A stretch of 64,000 bases of DNA, taken from assembly GCA_964502095.1 (NCBI GenBank), contig CAZCUF010000006.1, positions 149,085 to 213,084 on the forward strand, given 5' to 3'. The stretch is from JACPVF01 sp964502095. Lineage in GTDB: Bacteria > Chloroflexota > Anaerolineae > Anaerolineales > Villigracilaceae. A program made the position numbers and the translations under genes. Shown in pieces: positions 42,714 to 52,207 of the stretch (positions are counted from its first letter, which is position 1; each line of letters starts with the position of its first letter). Under the pieces are notes generated by a model that was not told where the DNA came from, made no database searches, and worked only from the letters and a program-made list of their open reading frames with translations.

Positions 42714-43193
42714 TTACTTCTCCTTTTTGTTGATAGAACCAAACAGTTTTTGGTACAGTTCGTCGTCCATAACTTCGACCTTTGGAAGTTGGTTTCCAAA
42801 ATGCACGTGCTCCAAAGTCTCACCGACGATATATGGCACATCTGCTTTGCTAGGTGCAATTATCGCTTGGTGAACTGTTCCCGCGACAGGGAGATGGAGG
42901 ATTGCATCCTGTAGCGTACGCACCGAAATGACCCGATCATTTTCATGACCAAGGTTCACAAAGGTCTTGGTGCTCTGGCTTTCATGCCAGTCATTCACGG
43001 CAAGGGAGCTCGAAGACAGGAACATGTTTGCGACCGCCAAAACAGCTCCACAAGCAAACACAAAGGCAGAAATTTTTTGAAACCAACCTCCTGGGAGGTA
43101 TATTTCGGCAAACACCTCAATAGCGCCTCCAAGGAGAACGCAAATTACTGCCATAACTTGCCAAGCCGCAATTCGTTGCTTTTTGGTGTACAT
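42714..43193 (-). CDS. Orphan-operon protein 4, two-helix membrane protein
   Basis: The 159-residue protein has two transmembrane helices (about residues 8-32 and 41-62, forming a hairpin) and a soluble C-terminal domain of about 95 residues that I do not recognise. The ATG at 43193 has AAAGGAG 7 nt upstream. The frame open from 43208 contains that RBS and is not used. It sits 15 nt after the preceding gene and is probably the membrane component of whatever the five-gene operon does. Confidence 0.6.
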   Translation of the reverse strand: MYTKKQRIAAWQVMAVICVLLGGAIEVFAEIYLPGGWFQKISAFVFACGAVLAVANMFLSSSSLAVNDWHESQSTKTFVNLGHENDRVISVRTLQDAILHLPVAGTVHQAIIAPSKADVPYIVGETLEHVHFGNQLPKVEVMDDELYQKLFGSINKKEK

Positions 43194-43208
43194 TTTTTCT
43201 CCTTTCAA

Positions 43209-43433
43209 TTATTGGTCATTCTGACTCTGTTTTAATCGTTCATTAATCTTCTTTAACAAGTCGGTAGCAAGCAGGGTTGGCAATTGAAAGAAAACCCCAA
43301 TTGCAGCACGCCCTTTAACGACCCAAGGCGTGATCTCCAAACCAACGCCCAACTTGCCATCAAGTTTGATTTTTCCGTTATCCGCTCCTTTGTTAGCAAT
43401 ATTGTTATCATGTTTCTTTTGGATGTTGCTCAT
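43209..43433 (-). CDS. Unrecognised orphan-operon protein 3
   Basis: The 74-residue protein has a polar N-terminus with NNIANKGADNGKIKLDGK, a central hydrophobic VGLEITPWVVKGRAAIGVFF segment too short and mixed to be a sure membrane helix, and a basic C-terminal helix (LLKKINERLKQSQ). An AAGGAAG ribosome site precedes the ATG. No family recognised. It lies between proteins 2 and 4 of the operon. Confidence 0.55.
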   Translation of the reverse strand: MSNIQKKHDNNIANKGADNGKIKLDGKLGVGLEITPWVVKGRAAIGVFFQLPTLLATDLLKKINERLKQSQNDQ

Positions 43434-43487
43434 AGCGTGCCTTCCTTTCAGATTAGAATGGTGGGAATGGAAATATATCTTCTGGCA

Positions 43488-43847
43488 TCAAATTACATAT
43501 GCCACGTTCAACGCTTCAGCCTTTTCGCTTTGTTCACTTGAAGTTGTCCAAAAATAAATAAGGGTACTTTCATCTAAATCCATGACATCAACCTTGGAGT
43601 AATTTGAATGCGATAGCAAGGCTTGTTTTGTCTCGTTGTTTTCAAAGAAAGATTCGGGCAGGTCGTGTTGTTGCTCTTGTCCAATCTCCACTACAACCAG
43701 ATTGTGTTCTCCGCTGAAAACAATCCGTTTGAAATGAATTTCGTCGCCGTGTTTTGAAACTCCTTGCTCGCCTTCCACTTCGTTGATTGCCTTGCGCAAG
43801 GCGTCTTCAATTAGATAAGTGATGTGTTTGTCGTTTTTATCCATCAT
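43488..43847 (-). CDS. Unrecognised orphan-operon protein 2
   Basis: The 119-residue acidic protein has an N-terminal helix (HITYLIEDALRKAINEVE), a beta strand pair (IHFKRIVFS, NLVVVEIGQEQ) and a hydrophilic end. It resembles a small effector-binding or cargo domain in outline, but I can name no family. Its start overlaps the stop of gene 1 by 4 nt, indicating translational coupling. Confidence 0.6.
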   Translation of the reverse strand: MMDKNDKHITYLIEDALRKAINEVEGEQGVSKHGDEIHFKRIVFSGEHNLVVVEIGQEQQHDLPESFFENNETKQALLSHSNYSKVDVMDLDESTLIYFWTTSSEQSEKAEALNVAYVI

Positions 43848-44260
43848 GCACCTCTTTCAAGTTGTGTGTAAACAATCTTGATCTCGAATTTTCGATCTTT
43901 CGGAATTCCGAAGCCAATCACTTCAGGTGCAATTCCTTCTTCAAGAAATCCGCCCCAATATGGACCGCGCTCGATTGCTGGATCGTATATACGATCCAGC
44001 ATCATATTGAAACGCCCAGGATAGTCTTGGTTTGGGTATGTGATAATTTCCCCAAACCCGATGATGAAGTCGGCGTCTTTAATAGGAAAACCCATTTTGT
44101 CGCAGGCTACGAAAGTCACCGTACCTATTTCTATTCTTGAAATTTCGTTGTGAATGAATATTCTGGATAACTCCCAAAGTTGTTTTTGGGGATTGGCAGG
44201 CTTAATAACTACCCCCAACTTTTCTAACTCAAATCTTGTGTCATCTTCAACGTGTATCAT
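43844..44260 (-). CDS. Unrecognised orphan-operon protein 1
   Basis: The first gene of the five-gene operon encodes a 138-residue soluble protein. Visible features are IEIGTVTFVACDKMG, GFGEIITYPNQDYPG and a Gly/Tyr-rich PYWGGFLEEG. No known domain is evident. An AAAGGA site precedes the ATG. The promoter at 44365-44393 has consensus boxes and an operator matching the one in front of the divergent MerR-like gene, so the operon should respond to that regulator. Confidence 0.6.
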   Translation of the reverse strand: MIHVEDDTRFELEKLGVVIKPANPQKQLWELSRIFIHNEISRIEIGTVTFVACDKMGFPIKDADFIIGFGEIITYPNQDYPGRFNMMLDRIYDPAIERGPYWGGFLEEGIAPEVIGFGIPKDRKFEIKIVYTQLERGA

Positions 44261-44364
44261 AGTATATCCTTTCTACTTATCAACCTTTAATGTGAAGGTC
44301 TTTGAAGGCTAAAACTAAACTCGTCCTAAAAGATGTCTGACATTATTGTATTCTGAATATAGTT

Positions 44365-44393
44365 AGTATAGCAAGTATATCTACATGTGTCAA
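44365..44393 (-). promoter_or_regulatory. Orphan-operon promoter with operator 1
   Basis: On the minus strand TTGACA (44393-44388), 17 bp, TATACT (44370-44365). The spacer and -10 box contain AGTATAGCAAGTATAT (44365-44380), nearly the same as operator 2 at 44551. MerR-type regulators usually bind between the -35 and -10 boxes. Confidence 0.75.
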
Positions 44394-44511
44394 CACTTGT
44401 TTCGGATAATGGTTACGGCTCTTGGTTCACCTTTTCCAGCTTACAATTTGCCAATAAGCACCATATATAGGCGTGTATTCTTAATTGCCAGCACATATAG
44501 GTTCTTCAGTG

Positions 44512-44567
44512 TTGACAAAGCGGACGTTTTAGTCTATTATTAGACTACTAAGTATAGTAAATATACT
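44512..44567 (+). promoter_or_regulatory. Promoter and operator 2 of the MerR-like gene
   Basis: TTGACA (44512-44517), 17 bp, TATTAT (44535-44540), then a perfect inverted repeat AGTATA-N5-TATACT at 44551-44567 just after the expected start of transcription. Its position predicts autorepression. The remaining part of the 331-bp divergent gap shows nothing else clear. Confidence 0.75.
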
Positions 44568-44591
44568 CAGAATTTCAGAGAGGACGCCGAT

Positions 44592-45008
44592 ATGAACTAT
44601 TCACCTTCTGAAGTGTGTGAAGCTTTTGATATTGCGAAATCAACTTTATATAGATGGGAGCGGGATGGGAAAATTCCCCCTGCGCCAAGAAAAATTAATG
44701 GCGAACGCGAATACAAGCAAACTCACATACAAGAAATTGCAAAAATAAAACTTGAAGAGCTATCACGAGAGCACCAAAGAGCGTCTCGAATTGGTGATAA
44801 AGATAGAATGTTGCAAATTCTCAAAGCTAAATCTCAACTTAAAGCGCTATATCTCGATGATATATTGGGCTTACGTGAACTTGCTGAATACGATACCATA
44901 CCCAACAAAACAATAAAGGATTTGCTAATTAAAGCAGCCAACTTAGATCCAGATCAACTATTGTTCAAAGGAATTGTTGGTCTCGTTTATATTAAATGCA
45001 ACGCTTAA
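44592..45008 (+). CDS. MerR-like transcriptional regulator
   Basis: The 138-residue protein opens with a MerR-type winged helix (YSPSEVCEAFDIAKSTLYRW, then ERDGKIPPAPR, and an EREYKQTHIQEIAKIK wing). A coiled helix and a C-terminal domain with LGLRELAEYDTIPNKT follow. No effector-binding motif is recognised. GAGAGGA precedes the ATG. It is divergent from the five orphan genes and followed by a kinase and a response regulator. Paired operators in the shared gap make it the likely master switch of the locus. Confidence 0.75.
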   Translation: MNYSPSEVCEAFDIAKSTLYRWERDGKIPPAPRKINGEREYKQTHIQEIAKIKLEELSREHQRASRIGDKDRMLQILKAKSQLKALYLDDILGLRELAEYDTIPNKTIKDLLIKAANLDPDQLLFKGIVGLVYIKCNA

Positions 45009-45030
45009 GTTAATTATTCTTATACTCCAT

Positions 45031-46317
45031 ATGGAATCTGATCAAAGAACCAAAGCCCACCAAGCCCTCCTCAATTTGTTTTCGGCTGCCACAGGGTATC
45101 CTATTGGGTTATTCAAAACGAAAGGCGACCAGACTAATGGTCTTTTATCAGCCGGATCTCTTGAACGATTTGAAGAACACTGTAAATTGATTCGGTCTTT
45201 TCCTGGAGGCAAAAAGGCATGCGACAACGACCAATGCCACCGAGCGAAACAAGCTTATGTTGATGGGGAACCCAAATTAACCTGTTGTCATGCAGGCATT
45301 TGGAATCAAGCTTCTCCGATTAAGGTAAATGGTCATGTTGAAGGCGTATTCTTATATGGCGAGACTTTAATTGACGATCCGGATTATATGCAAACTACCT
45401 TTGACCATCACTTAAGAGCAGTAAAAGCATTGAAACTATCAAATGAAGATGCAAGGCAGCTTTATGATGCTCTAAATAAAGTGAAGCGTAGCTCCTTGAC
45501 AAAACTTGAGGAAAACAGAAATGTTCTATCAGATATTGAGGCTATACTATTTGGAATAGCAGACGAAGAACAAAAGCAATTACGGAATTTAGAAAAAGCA
45601 GTTCATGAGTTGCAAACTCGTTTACAAGCAATAATTAGTCTTGCGGAAAACATGGTTACTGGAACATACTCTAAAAAATCCAGTGGTCTTCGGCAGGAAG
45701 CCGCGCGAATGTTGAGTAAGGCTGAAGGCTTCGCTACTATTGTAACTAATTTAGGAGAATTTCAAGAGGAATACCAATTTAGATCAACAAAGTTAAGACC
45801 AATTTTTTCGAGGGCTTGGAGTATTTATGAAGATGAGGCTAAGGACAGACACATTAAATTAAGAATTAATCTTGAAAAAATCAATGCTGCCGAACCCGAA
45901 TTGGAGTTGTCATCTCGTCATATTGAATGGGCAATAAACAACTTAATACATAATGCAATTAAATACTCTTTTACAGGCAATGCCGACCGAATAAGGTTTG
46001 TAGAGGTAGTTGGGCATCCCGAGCAAAACGATTACATTTTTAGTATTTCAAATTATGGCGTAGGCATCAAAAAAAATGAAATTGAGAAAGGTCTAATTTT
46101 TCAAGATGGGTATCAAGGTGACTTAACGCAAGGAGAACATAGAACGGGATCGGGAAAGGGCTTAACTTTCGCTAAACGAATAATAGATGGGCATATGGGT
46201 ACTATTAAGGTTGACAGCAAGCCTGTTGGTGAAGAAAATGAGTCAAAAAATGGTCAACCCTATTTGAACATATTTACAGTTTCTCTACCATTTAAGCAAA
46301 AAATGAAAGAGGAATAA
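45031..46317 (+). CDS. PocR-domain histidine kinase
   Basis: The 428-residue soluble kinase has an N-terminal PocR-type ligand domain with the Cys/His set C44 and C63, C68, then CCHAGIW (about residue 82), SPIKVNGHVEGVFLYGE. A helical linker follows, then a box HELQTRLQAI that fits a phospho-His site, and a HATPase domain (NNLIHNAIKYS, NYGVGIKKNE, GTGSGKGL-like GSGKGLTFA). No membrane segment, so the signal is cytoplasmic. I use the ATG at 45031; a TATACT box 4 nt upstream suggests a leaderless mRNA. Residue numbers are approximate. Confidence 0.82.
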   Translation: MESDQRTKAHQALLNLFSAATGYPIGLFKTKGDQTNGLLSAGSLERFEEHCKLIRSFPGGKKACDNDQCHRAKQAYVDGEPKLTCCHAGIWNQASPIKVNGHVEGVFLYGETLIDDPDYMQTTFDHHLRAVKALKLSNEDARQLYDALNKVKRSSLTKLEENRNVLSDIEAILFGIADEEQKQLRNLEKAVHELQTRLQAIISLAENMVTGTYSKKSSGLRQEAARMLSKAEGFATIVTNLGEFQEEYQFRSTKLRPIFSRAWSIYEDEAKDRHIKLRINLEKINAAEPELELSSRHIEWAINNLIHNAIKYSFTGNADRIRFVEVVGHPEQNDYIFSISNYGVGIKKNEIEKGLIFQDGYQGDLTQGEHRTGSGKGLTFAKRIIDGHMGTIKVDSKPVGEENESKNGQPYLNIFTVSLPFKQKMKEE

Positions 46318-46322
46318 ATGAT

Positions 46323-46724
46323 ATGAAAACAAACAAAAAAATCGCATGGATTGAAGACGATATCGGCATAATAGAAGATGTGATTCAGCCATTAATCGCT
46401 GATGGTCATAACTTTACATACTTGAGGAATTCAAAAGAAGTCCTCGAAAAAATTAATTTCCTCAAGACAGTTGACTTAATTCTTTTGGATTTAATATTTC
46501 CTTCTGGCGACGAAGCAATGGATTTTAATCAATATCCAGGAGTTAGTCTTTTAGAAAGGCTAAAAAACGAATTTAAGATAGAAGTTCCTGTAATAGTTTT
46601 TACGGTAGTAACAAACGGTCAGGCATATAAGCGACTGCGTGAGTTGGGTGTTATCGAAATAATTAACAAACCAGTAAGACCTTCTGAGCTAAGAGAAGCC
46701 GTAAACCGAGTCCTATCTGGCTAA
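46323..46724 (+). CDS. Single-domain response regulator
   Basis: The 133-residue protein is a stand-alone receiver domain: E/D pair in IEDD (residues 11-14), phospho-acceptor Asp in LILLDLIFPSG, Thr in VFTVV and Lys in INKPVRP. There is no output domain, so it must act through protein contacts, perhaps with the MerR-like regulator or the orphan proteins. It starts 5 bp after the kinase and is its likely partner. Its stop codon lies at the edge of repeat copy C. Confidence 0.88.
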   Translation: MKTNKKIAWIEDDIGIIEDVIQPLIADGHNFTYLRNSKEVLEKINFLKTVDLILLDLIFPSGDEAMDFNQYPGVSLLERLKNEFKIEVPVIVFTVVTNGQAYKRLRELGVIEIINKPVRPSELREAVNRVLSG

Positions 46725-46763
46725 CAGCCAAGCACCTCGCCCCTCGAAACAGCGACCAACTTC
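46719..46763. repeat. Repeat copy C, right edge of the accessory island
   Basis: GGCTAACAGCCAAGCACC and CGCCCCTCGAAACAGCGACC match the tail of copy B at 38718-38763. It coincides with the response regulator stop codon. Confidence 0.65.
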
Positions 46764-46790
46764 CCCCGTAGTCTGATGCGGGGGATTTTT
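46763..46790 (+). terminator. Terminator after the kinase/regulator operon
   Basis: CCCCCGTA and TGCGGGGG form a stem followed by ATTTTT. Confidence 0.75.
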
Positions 46791-46890
46791 CATCCCCAAA
46801 ATAAATCATCTGCGTTTTCAGCGTTATTCAGCGTCCCATTAAACCTTCGCGCTCTTTGCGTTCTTCGCGGTTAAAGAGTCCTTCGTGCTC

Positions 46891-46916
46891 GGAGCCTGTC
46901 CTGAGCCTGTCGAAGG
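46891..46916. repeat. REP-like sequence
   Basis: GGAGCCTGTCCTGAGCCTGT followed by CGAAGG; related to the REP insert at about 41902-41921. The 46791-46960 gap otherwise holds degenerate repeat text and a TAAAAT box at 46949. Confidence 0.5.
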
Positions 46917-46963
46917 ATGTCCTTCGTGGTAAAAAAAGATTCATCAGGTAAAATACCCCCACC

Positions 46964-48634
<1,671 letters not shown>

Positions 48635-48639
48635 CCGTT

Positions 48640-48716
48640 GGTCGAGTGCGCCGCTGATTGAGTAGCCCTGCATGCTCTTTGCAGGACGTATCGAAATCAA
48701 GGCGCGTATCGAGACC
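48640..48716. repeat. Dispersed GGTCGAG...CGAGACC repeat, copy 2
   Basis: A 77-bp hairpin-forming element directly after ettA, with an inner CTGCATGCTCTTTGCAG stem. It is nearly identical to copy 3 at 49453 and related to copy 1 at 7284. Confidence 0.8.
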
Positions 48717-48848
48717 CGAGGGCAAAGCAATCTCCTCGAAACAGGGAATTGCTCCGCAACAAACGCTCGCAACACTTGCACCTGGCGCAAGTGCAGGTGT
48801 GACATAAAAAACCGTCCCGAAGGTTCACAACCTTCGGGACGTTCTGTT

Positions 48849-49058
48849 TTACGTGGACATTGCCGCTGGTATTCTCTGATAGAGAAACTCTCTCATATCA
48901 CTGGACGTACTGGCATGTTCAATCGTGATGCTGACCACGTTGCCGTTGCTATCCAAATCAAGGTAAATGTTTTCGCTGAGCTCGCGCGTTTCAACGGGCG
49001 GGTTGGTGGAAAGTTCAACCAGTGTGGTATCGGTATCTTCAAAATATTTGATACGCAT
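48849..49058 (-). CDS. DUF2283 protein, possible antitoxin
   Basis: The 69-residue protein is a typical DUF2283 domain: MRIKYFEDTDTTLVELS, then IYLDLDSNGNVVSITIE. In many bacteria DUF2283 genes follow DUF4258 genes, and the pair is suspected to be a toxin-antitoxin system, with DUF2283 as the antitoxin. The order here, DUF4258 then DUF2283 with 3 nt between, fits. Function is not proven. A hairpin of GTTCACAACC/GGTT type with GTCCCGAAGG...CCTTCGGGAC (about 48813-48840) could end the transcript. Confidence 0.8.
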   Translation of the reverse strand: MRIKYFEDTDTTLVELSTNPPVETRELSENIYLDLDSNGNVVSITIEHASTSSDMREFLYQRIPAAMST

Positions 49059-49061
49059 GGC

Positions 49062-49298
49062 TTACTCCTTAAAGTTCCGGTCAAAGAAAGCGTTGTGAAC
49101 GGTCTCGCCATCCTCAAGCAGGATCACCCGCAGCGCGCGGTTTTCCATTTCCGCGATCCGCGCCCAGCGGCGAATCCTGCCATCGGCTTGGATTTCCTCA
49201 CGCAATGGGTTTCGAATCACTCGCTCGATCCATTCATCTTGAATCACGGCGCGATCAGGACGTTGGCGAGTGTATTGAAAGTACTGCGTGGTCTTCAT
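49062..49298 (-). CDS. DUF4258 protein, possible toxin
   Basis: The 78-residue protein is a DUF4258 domain with YTRQRPDRAVIQDEWIERVI, the strand RRWARIAEMENRALRVIL and the C-terminal HNAFFDRNF, a small RelE-like or MqsR-like fold by family description. It is the first gene of the pair with DUF2283. The pair lies between the ettA 3' end and a decayed duplicate of that end, which suggests arrival on a mobile segment. Confidence 0.8.
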   Translation of the reverse strand: MKTTQYFQYTRQRPDRAVIQDEWIERVIRNPLREEIQADGRIRRWARIAEMENRALRVILLEDGETVHNAFFDRNFKE

Positions 49299-49336
49299 TT
49301 GGTTCGATTATACATGAAGTACAAACCATCGCCAAA

Positions 49337-49447
49337 GTCGCCAAGATGTACCTCGGCAACTCGCCTGATTATAAAACCATGATTTAGGAGAAGTTTGGGA
49401 AAGATTTAACTCCCCATCGCGTGAAGTATAGAACTTTAAAGAGATAA
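49337..49447 (+). pseudogene. Decayed duplicate of the ettA 3' end
   Basis: Thirty-seven codons match the ettA C-terminus (VAKMYLGNSPDYKTM, EKFGKDLTPHRVKYRTLKR), ending at the same TAA, but with one in-frame TAG. It is followed by repeat copy 3 at the same distance as copy 2 follows ettA. The two units are offset by 813 bp. Confidence 0.85.
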
Positions 49448-49452
49448 TCTTT

Positions 49453-49530
49453 GGTCGAGTAGCGCCGCTGATTGAGTAGCCCTGCATGCTCTTTGCAGGA
49501 CGTATCGAAATCAAGGCGCGTATCGAGACC
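49453..49530. repeat. Dispersed GGTCGAG...CGAGACC repeat, copy 3
   Basis: Near-identical to copy 2, placed directly after the ettA remnant; inverted ends GGTCGAGTAGCG and CGCGTATCGAGACC. Confidence 0.8.
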
Positions 49531-49579
49531 AAAGGCAACCTGCAAACAGAATATGCCTCGGGACGGTTGACCTCTCTCC

Positions 49580-49990
49580 CTATAACCCCGAATCCTTCAA
49601 CCTGTAATTTGTCCGCGCGTAACCGACCCACATAAACACGCCGATCAACAAAGACATAATTGCCACAACGGGGACATCCGTCCACATCCAGCGGATGCCG
49701 TTTGAGTCGAATCTGATCGTGAAGGTGAAAAGGGTAAAGAAGATGGCGAAAGCCAGGTAAATGGATCGCTTTCGCAATAAAGATTTTGTATTTTCGAGCG
49801 TTTTCATTTCGTTCTCCTTTGGCAGTTCGATATCGGCTTTCTCAAGCAGATCATTTTTCGCCGCAACCAGTTCGGCAAACCCAGGATCGGCTTGAAGAAA
49901 TTCATCCACAAGTTTCTGCGTATCTGCGCTGGCCTCGCCGGCAAGATATACGGGCAACAGATCGGTGACAACTTCGCGTGTGATCTTCAT
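49580..49990 (-). CDS. Anti-sigma factor-like membrane protein
   Basis: The 136-residue protein has a soluble N-terminal helical part (EVVTDLLPVYLAGEASADTQ, residues 5-24) of the kind found in anti-sigma factors that lack zinc ligands. Two transmembrane helices follow (about 75-95 and 102-122). Its start overlaps the stop of the ECF sigma gene by 4 nt, so it likely holds that sigma factor inactive at the membrane. The trigger is unknown. Confidence 0.75.
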   Translation of the reverse strand: MKITREVVTDLLPVYLAGEASADTQKLVDEFLQADPGFAELVAAKNDLLEKADIELPKENEMKTLENTKSLLRKRSIYLAFAIFFTLFTFTIRFDSNGIRWMWTDVPVVAIMSLLIGVFMWVGYARTNYRLKDSGL

Positions 49991-50481
49991 AATTGAGACT
50001 CCTCTTGTTGACGCATGTATTCGACCAACTTCAACCGCGCCCGGTGGACTTTGACTCTGGCGGCGGCAAGCGAAATATTCAAAACATCGGCGATCTCTTC
50101 GTACGGCAGTTCGTTCTGTAATCGCAATATCAGCGCCACGCGGTCTGCTTCCGGCAAGGTTTGGATGAATTGCATGGCGGCTTGCAGACTCAAGGACTGT
50201 TCGACCAATTGCGGCGGCTGTGGCTGATTTTCGGCCAAATCAATATTCAATGGGGCAATCCGTTTCTCGCGCTTCAATTCCTTATAGGTCAGGTTTCGGG
50301 CTATCGTCAACAAATAGCCTTTCACCGTTCCGGCGCGTATCTTTCCGCTGGCGGTCAGGGCGCGCACAAAGGTTTCGGAAGTAATATCCTCCGCATCCTG
50401 CGCATTACCGCACAACCAATATGCAAAACGGTACACATCCTGCGCGTACGCCTGATAGAGTTCGTGAAAGTTGACGACCAT
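49987..50481 (-). CDS. ECF sigma factor
   Basis: The 164-residue protein has sigma region 2 (DVYRFAYWLCGNAQDAEDIT, with SETFVRAL) and region 4 (LPEADRVALILRLQNELPYE, then IADVLNISLAAARVKVHRA), and no region 1 or 3, so it is an extracytoplasmic-function sigma factor of the RpoE type. It redirects RNA polymerase to a small regulon. It is cotranscribed with its probable anti-sigma factor. The divergent gap to the chagasin-like genes may contain promoters it controls. Confidence 0.92.
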   Translation of the reverse strand: MVVNFHELYQAYAQDVYRFAYWLCGNAQDAEDITSETFVRALTASGKIRAGTVKGYLLTIARNLTYKELKREKRIAPLNIDLAENQPQPPQLVEQSLSLQAAMQFIQTLPEADRVALILRLQNELPYEEIADVLNISLAAARVKVHRARLKLVEYMRQQEESQL

Positions 50482-50703
50482 GTGCCTACACTCATATTAT
50501 CCCCTGAACCCCAAAAAGTTACAGATGCGAGAAGGGGAATTCCGGCAGGGATCTGATTCCGCACGATGCGTAATCCCCCTCCGTTGAGTCTGGAGCAATG
50601 CCGGGATTGCCGCGCACCGGCTAAAGAAACGGCCGGAAGCCATTTGACGTTCTGTGGCGTGGAGTATAGAATGCTGGTGACACAAACTTTATCAGGAGAC
50701 TGA

Positions 50704-51129
50704 ATGAGAAAATCGTTTTTCACCTTGATCCTTGCCGCACTGATCCTATCCGCTTGCAACAGCGAGCTGACGCGGCCCACTCCCACGCCCCGGCCTGCCC
50801 GTCCCACACCCAACGCCGAAGAGCTCAAAGTTACCAATCAGGCCGATGTAATCGAAGTCAACGCGGGTAATGAGTTCACCATCACCCTCCGCACCAATGT
50901 CTCCTCCGGCTATCACTGGGAGGTGGCCAAGGAGATCGATTCCAGCATTGTGCAATACGTCTGGAAGGATTACGTGCCCGACCAGCCCAACAATCCCAAT
51001 TCGAGCGGCAAAGACGTCTGGCGTTTCAAAGCTGTGGCGCCCGGCACAACCACCATCACCCTCGGTTATTACTTCGGCCAGACCGATAACGCCGCGGTGA
51101 CGCCGGTCTTCAATATCGTGGTGAAATAA
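50704..51129 (+). CDS. Chagasin-like protease inhibitor lipoprotein 1
   Basis: The 141-residue protein has a lipoprotein signal peptide with lipobox LSAC (residues 15-18) and a Pro/Thr linker. An inhibitor I42 (chagasin) domain follows, known to block papain-like cysteine proteases. The loop NVSSGYHWEV matches the NxTGYxW signature, and DVWRFKAV and ITLGYY close the fold. It should sit outside the cytoplasmic membrane, guarding against foreign or own proteases. It is followed by a paralogue 33 bp later. Confidence 0.85.
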   Translation: MRKSFFTLILAALILSACNSELTRPTPTPRPARPTPNAEELKVTNQADVIEVNAGNEFTITLRTNVSSGYHWEVAKEIDSSIVQYVWKDYVPDQPNNPNSSGKDVWRFKAVAPGTTTITLGYYFGQTDNAAVTPVFNIVVK

Positions 51130-51162
51130 GAAAGGCTTCGCCGCTGGCAGAAAGAGGACACC

Positions 51163-51537
51163 ATGAAACGATTTTGGATCATTCTCGTCATGGCCGGTTT
51201 GCTGGCCGCCTGCACGCCATCGGTCAAACCGACCAACCCACAGGTCAGGATCGAAACGAGCGCGGGCAGGCAATTTACCCTCGTCATCGAATCCAACCCA
51301 TCCACCGGCTATCACTGGGAGATCGTCGGCGATCTGGATAAAAACGTGGTGGATTTCGTCAGCAAAAATTACAAATCCACCAGCGACCCCAATCTGGTCG
51401 GCGGAGGCGGGGTGGATATCTGGGTTTTCAAAGCCGTCGGCGTGGGAGAGACGCAGGTCACACTGGGTTATTATCCGCCCTCGAATACGAAAACAGAGCC
51501 AGCCCAAACGGAAACGTTCACAGTGGTTGTGAAATAG
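51163..51537 (+). CDS. Chagasin-like protease inhibitor lipoprotein 2
   Basis: The 124-residue paralogue has the lipobox LLAAC, a short linker and a closer match to chagasin: NPSTGYHWEI (NxTGYxW loop), GGGGVDIWVFKAV (GGG loop) and VTLGYYPP. The tandem copy suggests gene duplication with sharper conservation here than in copy 1. A strong terminator follows at 51541. Confidence 0.87.
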   Translation: MKRFWIILVMAGLLAACTPSVKPTNPQVRIETSAGRQFTLVIESNPSTGYHWEIVGDLDKNVVDFVSKNYKSTSDPNLVGGGGVDIWVFKAVGVGETQVTLGYYPPSNTKTEPAQTETFTVVVK

Positions 51538-51540
51538 AAC

Positions 51541-51566
51541 AAAAAGCGGCCGTACGGCCGCTTTTT
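51541..51566. terminator. Bidirectional terminator
   Basis: AAAAAGCGGCCG and CGGCCGCTTTTT form a 12-bp perfect stem with a 2-nt centre between convergent genes. Confidence 0.93.
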
Positions 51567-51581
51567 GTTCTTCGTGAGGAG

Positions 51582-52052
51582 TTACTCGGTTTTCCTGGAG
51601 CGGCCGCCCTTCGACTTGCGGGGAGTCTCTTCTGGAGTCGGTTCCGAAGCAACCACTGCAGGCGCGGCCGCAGTGACGGCCTGGCGCGCACCGGCACGCT
51701 TTCCCATTTGGTAAAAGAGAAACGCCACCAGCGCCAATATGCCCAACGGTAGAATCCAACGCAATAAGCCGCCGATCATAAAGAAGCCCATGCCGAAAGG
51801 AAAGAATCCGAAGCGCATGAACTCATGCCTGCCCATCATCGGGCCGCGGTAAAACGGACTGCCGTTATTATTGGGCGTCAACTTATGGTTCGGCAGGTTG
51901 AACGGCCCGGGCTGTTGCTGTGAAAATGGCTGTGGGCGGTGCACAAAAGCGGTCATCGCCTGATTGCGCCATGCAAATACCGCGCACACGATAACGCCTG
52001 CCACCACCAGAACGATGAAAAATCCAAGAATCCATTTCCAAACTGTCTTCAT
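51582..52052 (-). CDS. Membrane protein with two helices
   Basis: The 156-residue protein has one N-terminal transmembrane helix (residues 7-27), a Pro/Gln/Asn/Phe-rich exposed loop (about 38-85, including MRFGFFPFGMGFF), a second helix (about 95-113), and a charged C-terminus with EETPRKSKGGRSRKTE. No enzymatic motif. Likely an envelope protein of unknown role. Confidence 0.6.
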   Translation of the reverse strand: MKTVWKWILGFFIVLVVAGVIVCAVFAWRNQAMTAFVHRPQPFSQQQPGPFNLPNHKLTPNNNGSPFYRGPMMGRHEFMRFGFFPFGMGFFMIGGLLRWILPLGILALVAFLFYQMGKRAGARQAVTAAAPAVVASEPTPEETPRKSKGGRSRKTE

Positions 52053-52207
52053 ACTTGCTCCTTATCGAGTCAAATCATAGCATCTTTGTGTAAAAATTTT
52101 ATGATGATTTTGTGTCGATTCACAAAAGATCGGGCGTATCCCTCCGAAGTACTAATCGCGTGACCAATCCCGGCATTTCTGGTTACAGTATGTGAAATGA
52201 GGAGACC

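Noticed and set aside
50746..51759. 337-codon open frame opposite the chagasin-like genes
   Set aside because: Overlaps two lipoprotein genes with clear signal peptides and a perfect terminator; composition is that of an antisense frame.
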